The notes below the pieces were generated by a model. The model did not search any database and was not told the DNA's origin. It saw only the letters and a program-made list of their open reading frames with translations. The translations under genes were made by a program, and so were the position numbers. This document shows, in pieces, positions 44,954 through 52,345 of a stretch of 64,000 nucleotides of DNA. This DNA is from Promicromonospora thailandica. GTDB taxonomy: Bacteria > Actinomycetota > Actinomycetes > Actinomycetales > Cellulomonadaceae. Every line of letters begins with the position of its first letter. Position 1 is the stretch's first letter. The stretch is taken from NCBI RefSeq assembly GCF_024171955.1, contig NZ_JAMTCS010000015.1, forward strand, positions 1 to 64,000, given 5' to 3'.

Positions 44954-45012
44954 TGGCCGCGCCCACCACCACACCTGAGCCACCACCGAAGCCACCACCG
45001 AGGTAGCCCCGC

Positions 45013-45915
45013 ATGCTCAAGAAACTGCGGCGAGTCGGACCACCCCTCCTGCTGCTCGCCCCGTCCCTGATCCTCGTCGGCGTCTTCGTCTACGGGCTGA
45101 TCGCCGCCAACTTCTCCACGTCCTTCACGGACAGCCACACCGCCGCGCAGGCCACGAGGCAGAAGCCCACCGCCTTCGTGTGGTTCACGAACTACCTCGA
45201 CCTCCTGGCCAGCGAGGACTTCCAGCACTCGCTGATGAACCTGCTGCTGTACACGGTGGTGTTCCTCGTCGGCACGATGGTCATGGGCTTCCTGTGGGCC
45301 TGGATGCTGGAGAAGCCCGTCAAGGGCGAAGGCCTGTTCCGCTCGGTGTACCTCTTCCCGATGGCGGTCTCGTTCGTCGCCTCCGGCGTGGTGTGGCGGT
45401 GGCTCCTGAACTCCAACCAGGACGAGCAGGCCTCCGGCCTGAACCGGCTGTTCCAGATCGTCGGCCTCGACGTGCTGCAGAACAACTGGTGGAACAACAT
45501 CACCTTCGGCATCGTCGCCATCGCGATCCCCGCGATCTGGCAGCTGTCGGGCTATGTGATGGCGCTGTTCCTGGCCGGGTTCCGCGGCATCCCCGACGAG
45601 CTGCGCGAGGCCGCCCGGATGGACGGCGCCAGCGAGTGGAAGCTGTACCGGCACGTGCTGTTCCCGCAGCTCTCGCCCGTCGCACTGTCCGCCCTGATCA
45701 TCATCGGCCACATGTCGCTCAAGGCGTTCGACCTCATCATGTCGATCTCCAAGCCGGCCAACTACCAGACCAAGGTGCCGGCCGTGGACATGTTCGTGTT
45801 CAAGTCGAGCTTCGACTACGCGAACGCCGCCGCCGTCGGCTCCATCCTGCTGATCATCGTGGCGCTCGTCATCGTGCCGTACCTGATCCGCACGAACCGC
45901 GAGGAGAAGCGATGA
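45013..45915 (+). CDS. CUT1 ABC transporter permease, MalF/GtsB-like
   Basis: A 300-residue protein with six membrane helices starting at residue 10. The EAA coupling motif is EAARMDGASEWKLYRHVLFP near 198-217. Other segments typical of the glucose/mannose type are FPMAVSFVASGVVWRWLLN and AFDLIMSISKPANYQTKVPA. GAGGT precedes the ATG at 45013. The stop overlaps the next permease gene (ATGA). No ATPase gene is in this operon, so a shared MsmK-type ATPase encoded elsewhere must energise it. Confidence 0.93.
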   Translation: MLKKLRRVGPPLLLLAPSLILVGVFVYGLIAANFSTSFTDSHTAAQATRQKPTAFVWFTNYLDLLASEDFQHSLMNLLLYTVVFLVGTMVMGFLWAWMLEKPVKGEGLFRSVYLFPMAVSFVASGVVWRWLLNSNQDEQASGLNRLFQIVGLDVLQNNWWNNITFGIVAIAIPAIWQLSGYVMALFLAGFRGIPDELREAARMDGASEWKLYRHVLFPQLSPVALSALIIIGHMSLKAFDLIMSISKPANYQTKVPAVDMFVFKSSFDYANAAAVGSILLIIVALVIVPYLIRTNREEKR

Positions 45916-46805
45916 CCGCCGCCGCCGAACAGCTCACGGCGCCGCGCCAGGCCGTGGGCGGGCCCGGCCCCCGCGTGGCGCGCAGCCGCTACTCGCTGGC
46001 GCGCACGCTGCGCTACGCCGCCCTGATCTTCTTCCTCGTGGTCGTGCTGGTCCCGGTGTACGTGCTGCTCGTGACGAGCTTCAAGGGCACCGGCGACGCC
46101 GACCCGAGCCGCGCCTGGGCGCTGCCCCAGATCTGGACGCTGGAGAACTGGGCCACCGCGTGGACCGCGCTGTCCCCCTCGATCGTGCGCACCGTCGCCG
46201 TGGTGGTGCCCAGCGCGGTCATCGCGGCGTTCCTCGGCTCGCTGAACGGGTTCGTGCTGGCCCGGTGGAGCTTCCGCGGCGCGGACATCGTGTTCACCGT
46301 GATCCTGTTCGGCATGTTCATCCCGTACCAGGCGGTGATGATCCCGCTCACCCAGCTCGTGCTGGACCTGGGCATCCCCACCGGCGTGCCCACCCTGATC
46401 CTGCTGCACGTGGTCTACGGCATCCCGATCACGACGCTGATCTTCCGCAACTACTACGCCACGGTGCCGCACGAGCTCATCGAGGCGGGCCGGGTCGACG
46501 GCGCGGGCATGCTGCGCACCTACTGGTCCATCGTGCTGCCCCTGTCGGTCCCGAGCTTCGTGGTCGTGCTCATCTGGCAGTTCACCTCGGCCTGGAACGA
46601 CTTCCTGTTCGCGGTGTTCTTCTCGTCGTCGCAGAACGGCCCGGTGACCGTGGCCCTGAACAACCTCGCCAACGGCGCGCTGCTGCAGAACTACGGCGTC
46701 TCCATGGCGGGCGCCCTGTTCGCGTCGCTGCCCACCCTGATCGTCTACATCATCCTGGGCAAGTACTTCGTCGGCGGCCTGATGTCGGGGTCGGTCAAGG
46801 GCTGA
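45912..46805 (+). CDS. CUT1 ABC transporter permease, MalG/GtsC-like
   Basis: A 297-residue protein with six helices; the EAA motif is EAGRVDGAGMLRTYWSIVLP near 192-211. It pairs with the preceding permease to form the channel (heterodimer). FGMFIPYQAVMIPLTQLV and WNDFLFAVFFSSS are family-typical. It is translationally coupled by the ATGA overlap and is the last gene of the operon, ending 18 bases before the converging hydrolase gene. Confidence 0.93.
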   Translation: MTAAAEQLTAPRQAVGGPGPRVARSRYSLARTLRYAALIFFLVVVLVPVYVLLVTSFKGTGDADPSRAWALPQIWTLENWATAWTALSPSIVRTVAVVVPSAVIAAFLGSLNGFVLARWSFRGADIVFTVILFGMFIPYQAVMIPLTQLVLDLGIPTGVPTLILLHVVYGIPITTLIFRNYYATVPHELIEAGRVDGAGMLRTYWSIVLPLSVPSFVVVLIWQFTSAWNDFLFAVFFSSSQNGPVTVALNNLANGALLQNYGVSMAGALFASLPTLIVYIILGKYFVGGLMSGSVKG

Positions 46806-46823
46806 GGCCCGCTCGGGCCCCGT

Positions 46824-47807
46824 TCAGGCCACCCCCAGCGCCCGCGCGAGCCATGCCGTGCGGGCGCTGCGCGCCGCCACGGACAGCCGGGCGGCCGGCA
46901 CGGCCACGTCGAACCCGTGGAAGCCCCCGGGCCACACGTGCAGCTCGGCGTCTCCGCCGGCCGCCCAGATCCGCGACGCGTACCGCACGTCCTCGTCGCG
47001 GAACACCTCGGCCGACCCCACGTCGACGAACGTGGGCGGCAGGCCGGACAGGTCCTCGGCCACGGCGGGCGACGCGTACGGCAGCACGCCGTCCCGCCCG
47101 CCCTCGTGCCCCTCGCCCAGCAGCGCCGCCCAGCCGAACGCGTTCTGCTCCCGCGTCCAGGTGGCGGGCCCACCCGCGTACTGGTGGCTCGAGGTCGTGT
47201 CGTCGCGGTGGTCCAGCATGGGGCACGACAGCACCTGCGCGGCGACCCGCGGGCCGCCGCGGTCGCGGGCCAGCAGCGTGACGCCGGCCGCCACGCCGCC
47301 ACCCGCGCTGACCCCCGCCACCACGAGGCGCGCCGGGTCGACGCCGAGCTCGCCCGCGTGCTCGGCCAGCCAGCACAGCGCCCGGTACCCGTCCTCGACC
47401 CCGGCGGGCGCGGGGTGCTCGGGGGCCAGCCGGTAGTCCACCGTCACGACCACCGCGCCGAACCGCTCCAGCCAGTCGAGCGGTACGTCGATCTGGGAGA
47501 ACCGGTCCCCCATCACCATGCCGCCGCCGTGCAGCCACAGGACGGCGGGCGCGAGGACGCCCGGCGCCCGCCGGGCCGGGCGCAGCACCGTCAGCGCCAC
47601 GGGTCCGCCGTCCGGCGCGGTGGTGCCGACGTCGCGCCGCTCGGCGCCCCGGCCTGCGAGGACGGCGGCGACGGTGTCCGGCGGCGTCGCCGCGAACCCG
47701 CGGATCTGCGGCAGGGTGGCGGCGGTCAGGTCGACGGCCCCGACGGCCTCGACCACGGGTGCGAGCTCCGGGTCGAACGGCGGTCGGGCCGGGCGCACGA
47801 GCGCCAT
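46824..47807 (-). CDS. Alpha/beta-hydrolase, hormone-sensitive-lipase-like esterase
   Basis: A 327-residue cytoplasmic esterase of family IV. It has the oxyanion motif WLHGGGMVMGD, VDYRLAPEHPAPAGVEDGY, the nucleophile in GVSAGGGVA, the acid region DVGSAEVFRDEDV and the His in WPGGFHGFDV. It probably cleaves short-chain esters. ATG at 47807 shares its A with the stop of the upstream monooxygenase gene (TGATG), so the two are co-translated. The pair is divergent from an AraC regulator. Confidence 0.88.
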   Translation of the reverse strand: MALVRPARPPFDPELAPVVEAVGAVDLTAATLPQIRGFAATPPDTVAAVLAGRGAERRDVGTTAPDGGPVALTVLRPARRAPGVLAPAVLWLHGGGMVMGDRFSQIDVPLDWLERFGAVVVTVDYRLAPEHPAPAGVEDGYRALCWLAEHAGELGVDPARLVVAGVSAGGGVAAGVTLLARDRGGPRVAAQVLSCPMLDHRDDTTSSHQYAGGPATWTREQNAFGWAALLGEGHEGGRDGVLPYASPAVAEDLSGLPPTFVDVGSAEVFRDEDVRYASRIWAAGGDAELHVWPGGFHGFDVAVPAARLSVAARSARTAWLARALGVA

Positions 47808-48112
47808 CAGAACGTCGCCTTCCCGCCGACGGGCACCTCGTCGACGTAGGCCGACTCCCCGCCGAGCAGCGGCTGCAGGGCCGTGATCACGGCCTGCGCC
47901 TCGGGCGTCGCGGCGAACGCGCCGTGCGCCTCCTCGGTCGTCCAGCCCTCGGTCACGTGCACCGTGTCGGGGTCGGACGCGGACCGGCCGACGAGGAAGA
48001 CGACGCAGTCCGGGTGGGTCATGGCCGGCGCCGCGAGCAGCAGGTCGACCACCGCCCGCCCCTGTCCGGGACGGGTGGTCATGGTGGCGTGGAAGCCGTG
48101 TCCGACGTTCAT
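47807..48112 (-). CDS. Antibiotic-biosynthesis-monooxygenase-fold protein (ABM)
   Basis: A 101-residue ferredoxin-like alpha+beta protein: HGFHATMTTRPGQGRAVVDL, a middle CVVFLVGRSASDPDTVHVTE and WTTEEAHGAFAATPEAQAVI. This matches dimeric ABM-domain proteins that act as cofactor-free oxygenases or quinol-modifying enzymes. The exact reaction is unknown. GAGGAG precedes the ATG at 48112. It is first in a two-gene unit with the HSL-type esterase. Confidence 0.75.
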   Translation of the reverse strand: MNVGHGFHATMTTRPGQGRAVVDLLLAAPAMTHPDCVVFLVGRSASDPDTVHVTEGWTTEEAHGAFAATPEAQAVITALQPLLGGESAYVDEVPVGGKATF

Positions 48113-48297
48113 ACGATTCTCCTCGGTGTCCGGTCGGTGCGGCGTCCGGACCCCTGACGGCCCGGCGCCTCCCGACCCCTCCATCACACCGCCGGGGCCC
48201 CTCCGCGGACCAGATCGATCGTCGCAGAGGCTTGCCTGATCCTCTCCGCACCGCCCGGATCGTGCCCTCCACCGGGTCGTCGTGGCACGATGGCGCC

Positions 48298-49188
48298 GTG
48301 AGCCTCCAGGAGCTGCGCACTCTGATCGACCGCCACGCCCGGCCCCGCACGGTCGAGACCGCGCTGGAGGACGTCCACGTCTCGGCCGTGCGCAGGGCCG
48401 AGCCGGAGGCGCCGAGCATGTCCGGCGTGGTCTGGGCACTGATCGCCCAGGGCACCAAGCGGCTCGCGGTCGGCGACCGCGTGCTCGAGTACGGCGCGGG
48501 CCAGTACCTCGTGGCGAGCGTGGACCTGCCGGTCACGGGCGAGTTCCTGCGGGTCTCCCCCGACCGGCCCGCGCTCGGCGTCGGCATGGTGCTGCGCCCC
48601 GCCCTCATCGCCGAGCTGCTGCTGCAGGCGCCGCCCGGCGCGCTGCCGCCGCTGGGCGGGCCCGCGCCGGGCCTGGCGGTCAGCGACGCGCCCGCCGAGC
48701 TGGTGGACGCCGCCGTGCGGCTCGTGCGCCTGCTCGACCGGCCGCGCGACGCCGCCGTCCTGGCGCCCTTGCTGCGCCGCGAGATCCTCTGGCACCTGGT
48801 CACGGGCGAGCAGGGCGCCACCGTGCGCCAGCTCGGCCTGGTCGACAGCGGGCTGGCGCACGTGTCCCGCGCCGTCGGCTGGATCAAGGAGCACTACGCC
48901 GAGCCGTTCCGGGTGCAGGACGTGGCCGCCCTGTCCGGCATGAGCGTGTCCGCGTTCCACCGCAGCTTCCAGGCGGTGACCGCGATGAGCCCCATCCAGT
49001 TCCAGAAGCGCATCCGGCTGCAGCAGGCACGGCTGCTCCTGGCCGCCCGTCCGCGGGACGTGACGGGGGTCGGGCAGCGCGTCGGCTACGAGAGCCCGTC
49101 GCAGTTCAGCCGCGAGTACCGCCGCCAGTTCGGGCTGCCGCCGAGCCAGGACGCCCTGCGCCTGCGCGACGCCGCACGGGCCGGCTGA
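48298..49188 (+). CDS. AraC-family regulator (AraC_N type)
   Basis: A 296-residue activator. An N-terminal cupin-like AraC_N domain (GVVWALIAQGTKRLAVGDRV, QYLVASVDLPVTGEF) is followed by two helix-turn-helix motifs (VQDVAALSGMSVSAFHRSFQ and VGQRVGYESPSQFSREYRR). Proteins of this group usually activate neighbouring oxidoreductase or hydrolase genes, here probably the divergent ABM/esterase pair. GTG at 48298 lies six bases after CACGAT with no ribosome-binding site. Confidence 0.88.
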   Translation: MSLQELRTLIDRHARPRTVETALEDVHVSAVRRAEPEAPSMSGVVWALIAQGTKRLAVGDRVLEYGAGQYLVASVDLPVTGEFLRVSPDRPALGVGMVLRPALIAELLLQAPPGALPPLGGPAPGLAVSDAPAELVDAAVRLVRLLDRPRDAAVLAPLLRREILWHLVTGEQGATVRQLGLVDSGLAHVSRAVGWIKEHYAEPFRVQDVAALSGMSVSAFHRSFQAVTAMSPIQFQKRIRLQQARLLLAARPRDVTGVGQRVGYESPSQFSREYRRQFGLPPSQDALRLRDAARAG

Positions 49189-49191
49189 ACC

Positions 49192-51072
49192 TCAGCGCGA
49201 CTCCGGCACGGACGTCCCCGCGCTCTCGTGCAGTGCCCGGATCAGGGACTGCGCGTCGTAGGGGCCGCTGTGCCGGCGTCCGTTGACGAAGAACGTGGGC
49301 ACCGCCGAGACGTCCATCGCCTCGGCGTCGAGCACGTCGTCGCGCACGCGCGCGGCGACCTCGGGCGAGACCAGGTCCCGCTCGAACCGGTCGACGTCGA
49401 GCCCGAGCTCCGCCGCCCGCCGCACGATGTCGGACGGGAGCTGGTTCTCCTGGTCGGTGAGCAGGCTGTGCTCCATCTCGAAGAACTTGCCCTGCAGCGC
49501 CGCGGCCTCGGACGCCTCGGCCGCCGCCACCGCGTTCGGGTGGTAGCGGTCCAGCGGCGCGTGCCGCCACACGTACCGCAGGTCGTCGCCCAGCTCGCGG
49601 TGCACCTCCTGGATGGCGCCGGACGCCTTGGAGCAGAACCCGCACTGGAAGTCGCCGTACTCGACGAGCGTGAAGCGCGCGTCCGGCCTGCCGTAGACGT
49701 GATCCCGTGCCGGGTCGACCGGCCGCAGCAGCACCGAGCCCGCCTCCTTCGCGGGGTGCAGCCGGTCGGAGACCCGGAACACCACCGCGGCGACCAGGAA
49801 GGCCACCACCGACGCCGACAGCACGCCCACGCGGGCCTCGTTCTGCACGCCGGGGTCGTCGATCGCCAGGTCCACGATGAACAGCGAGATGGTGAACCCG
49901 ATGCCGCACAGCGCGCCGCCGCCCGCCAGCCGGTCGAGCGAGAGGCCGGGCCCGAGCTCACCCACGCCCAGCGCCCGCATGACCGCGCCGGACCCCAGCA
50001 CGCCCACCAGCTTGCCGACCACCAGACCCACGACGATGCCCCAGGTCACCGCCGAGCCGGCCGCCGCGGCCAGGATCTCGCCGTCGATCCGGACCCCCGC
50101 GTTGGCCAGCGCGAACAGCGGCAGGATCACGTACGCGACGTACGGCGCGTACGCGGACTGCAGCCGCTCGTTGATGGAGATGGACTCGCGCAGGCTGTTC
50201 GCCGCGGCCCGCGCGTAGTCGCTGTTCGGCGACTGCCGGAACGTGCGCGCGAGGGTCAGCGCGTGCTCCACGTCCCGCCGGCTGGGCCGGTACACCGGCA
50301 CGAGCAGCGCGATGGCCACGCCGGCGAGCGTCGGGTGCACGCCCGAGGCGAGGAACGCGCCCCACACGACGATGGAGAGCGTGGCATAGATGGGCCCGCG
50401 ACCGGTGGGCACGTAGCGTGTCAGGTACACGCCCACCAGCCCGACGGCGGCCACGAGCAGCGGCAGCGGGTCGAACCGCTCGGTGTACACCAGGGCGATG
50501 ATGCTCAGGGCGCCGATGTCGTCGACCACCGCGAGCGCCAGCAGGAACACGCGCAGCCGTCCGGGTGCGCGCGGCCCGATGAGCGCGAGCGCGCCGACGA
50601 CGAACGCGGTGTCGGTCGAGATCACGACGCCCCAGGCGCTCTCCCAGCCGGTGCCGCGCGCGATGAGCACGTAGAGGACGGCGGGCACGACGAGCCCGGC
50701 GACGGCGGCGATCACGGGCACCATGGCGCGGGACCAGCTCGTGAGCTCGCCGATGGCGAACTCGCGCCGGACCTCGAGCCCGACGGTGAAGAAGAACAGC
50801 GCCATCAGGGCGTCGTTGACGAGGGCGTGCAGGGTGAACTCGAGCTGGAGCTCGCCCACGCCGACGGTGAGGTGGGTCTCCCAGAACTCGCTGTACGACT
50901 CGTAGGAGACGTTGGCCCACAGGATGGCGCCGAGGGTGCCGACGAGCAGGAGGAGGGCGCCGAGGCGGCTCTGGCCCAGGGCTCGCACCCAGGTGGCTAT
51001 CGACGGCCAGCCGGGTCCCGGCCGGTGCGTCTCGGGGTCGGGTGACCGCTCGATCACGGTGAGGTTGGCCAT
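49192..51072 (-). CDS. nhaA: Na+/H+ antiporter NhaA fused to a DsbA-like thioredoxin domain
   Basis: A 626-residue fusion. Residues ~28-438 form NhaA with about twelve helices: ALMALFFFTVGLEVRREF, STDTAFVVGALALIGPRAP, the ion-binding pair D184/D185 in AVVDDIGALS, and GIGFTISLFIVDLAI. Residues ~455-620 form a DsbA/DSBA-like domain with VEYGDFQCGFCSKASG (CGFC at 477-480), a helical insert and the cis-Pro loop SAVPTFFVNGRRHSG. It should exchange Na+ for H+. The thiol domain may sense redox or fold exported proteins. GGAGACCCG precedes the ATG at 51072. Confidence 0.93.
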   Translation of the reverse strand: MANLTVIERSPDPETHRPGPGWPSIATWVRALGQSRLGALLLLVGTLGAILWANVSYESYSEFWETHLTVGVGELQLEFTLHALVNDALMALFFFTVGLEVRREFAIGELTSWSRAMVPVIAAVAGLVVPAVLYVLIARGTGWESAWGVVISTDTAFVVGALALIGPRAPGRLRVFLLALAVVDDIGALSIIALVYTERFDPLPLLVAAVGLVGVYLTRYVPTGRGPIYATLSIVVWGAFLASGVHPTLAGVAIALLVPVYRPSRRDVEHALTLARTFRQSPNSDYARAAANSLRESISINERLQSAYAPYVAYVILPLFALANAGVRIDGEILAAAAGSAVTWGIVVGLVVGKLVGVLGSGAVMRALGVGELGPGLSLDRLAGGGALCGIGFTISLFIVDLAIDDPGVQNEARVGVLSASVVAFLVAAVVFRVSDRLHPAKEAGSVLLRPVDPARDHVYGRPDARFTLVEYGDFQCGFCSKASGAIQEVHRELGDDLRYVWRHAPLDRYHPNAVAAAEASEAAALQGKFFEMEHSLLTDQENQLPSDIVRRAAELGLDVDRFERDLVSPEVAARVRDDVLDAEAMDVSAVPTFFVNGRRHSGPYDAQSLIRALHESAGTSVPESR

Positions 51073-51194
51073 CGGGTCTCCTGTGGTGCGGGTGCGGCCG
51101 GTGGGGTGGTCGCTGAGGTGAAAGGTAGTCCCGCCCACGCTAGTGCGCGCCCGGTGCGGGGCCGGGCGACTTCACCCGCACTACGCTGACGCGC

Positions 51195-52220
51195 ATGGCG
51201 CCAGAACCACAGCTCGACCCGGTGCTTGAGCCGACGCCGGAGCCGGGCAGCGACTTCCGGGCGGTCGGCATCGACGACGACACCCGCCTGGTGTACCGGT
51301 ACGTGCTGGCGCAGGGCACGGTGCGGGTCGCGGACGTGGCGAGGGACGTGCCCCTGGCCGGGACCGACGCGGGCGCGATGCTGGCGCGGCTGCGGGCCGC
51401 GGGGCTGATCAACCGGACGGCGGGCAACGAGGGCGAGTACACGGCGGTGGACCCGCGCGTGGCGCTGCGGGCGCTGACCGACCGGACCGCGGCGCGGCTC
51501 GACCGGGTGCGGGCGACGATCCCGGACCTGGCGGGCCTGTTCGAGCAGACGGCGGACACGGCGGGCCCGGGCGGCGGGGTGCACGTCATCGACGACCCGG
51601 CGCTGATCGGCGCCTGGTACACGCGGCTGGAGCACGAGGTCACGGCCGAGTTCATGGCGTTCGACCGGCCGCCGTACGTGCTGGCGAGCGAGAACCCCGT
51701 GGAGCCGCTGGTGCTGGAGCGGGGCGTGGTGTGGCGGGCGGTGTACGCGGCCGAGGTGCTGGACCGGCCGGGGGCGTGGGCGGAGATCCGGCACGCGGCC
51801 GCGGCGGGCGAGCAGGCGCGGGTCGCGCGCAGCCTGCCCACGAAGCTGGCGATCGCGGACCGGCGGACGGCGCTGGTGAGCTCGGACCTGGACCCGCGCC
51901 GGCCGGCCGCCGTCGTGGTCGAGGGCGGGCCGCTGGTGGACCTGCTGTGCGCCGCCTTCGAGGCGGTGTGGGCGGACGCGGTGGAGATCCCGGCGGCCGA
52001 CGACCTGGCGGGGGCCGCCGCCCCGGACCGGGGTCCGGGCAAGGACGACCGGGCGCTGCTGGCGCTCCTCGCGTCGGGGGCGAAGGACGAGGCGATCGCG
52101 CGCGAGCTGGGACTGTCGGAGCGTACGCTGCGGCGGCGGACCACGGACCTCCTGCGGCGGCTCGGAGCGGCCAACCGGTTCCAGGCGGGCGTCCAGGCGG
52201 TGCGCCGGGGCTGGCTGTGA
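51195..52220 (+). CDS. TrmB/LuxR-type transcriptional regulator
   Basis: A 341-residue protein. Residues 20-100 form a winged helix of TrmB-like kind (VYRYVLAQGTVRVADVARDV, LRAAGLINRT). A central domain with phospholipase-D-like traits follows (EVTAEFMAFDRPPYV). A C-terminal LuxR helix-turn-helix ends it (LALLASGAKDEAIARELGLS, RTLRRRTTDLLRRLGAANRF). TACGCT (51182-51187) lies seven bases before the ATG at 51195, so it is leaderless. It is upstream of and parallel to the giant subtilase, a common pairing in actinobacteria, and probably regulates it. Confidence 0.83.
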   Translation: MAPEPQLDPVLEPTPEPGSDFRAVGIDDDTRLVYRYVLAQGTVRVADVARDVPLAGTDAGAMLARLRAAGLINRTAGNEGEYTAVDPRVALRALTDRTAARLDRVRATIPDLAGLFEQTADTAGPGGGVHVIDDPALIGAWYTRLEHEVTAEFMAFDRPPYVLASENPVEPLVLERGVVWRAVYAAEVLDRPGAWAEIRHAAAAGEQARVARSLPTKLAIADRRTALVSSDLDPRRPAAVVVEGGPLVDLLCAAFEAVWADAVEIPAADDLAGAAAPDRGPGKDDRALLALLASGAKDEAIARELGLSERTLRRRTTDLLRRLGAANRFQAGVQAVRRGWL

Positions 52221-52268
52221 CACCGGGTGAAAAGCACCGTCCTGCGTGACGCGCGTGTAAACATCTTC

Positions 52269-52282
52269 GGCCGGTACCGGCC
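52269..52282. promoter_or_regulatory. Palindrome upstream of the giant subtilase gene
   Basis: GGCCGGTACCGGCC is a perfect 14-base palindrome 64 bases before the subtilase start. It is followed by further GGCC-centred half-sites (AGTGGCCGA, TCCGGCCAT), suggesting a cluster of regulator sites. Confidence 0.45.
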
Positions 52283-52345
52283 AGTGGCCGATTCCGGCCA
52301 TTACGCCCATTGCCCACCGGCCCGGGCGGCGGCTAGACAGCCCCC

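Noticed and set aside
44894-45012. Direct repeat CCACCACCGA before the first CUT1 permease
   Set aside because: Two short copies of a simple GC-rich sequence; not distinguishable from chance and explained by local composition.
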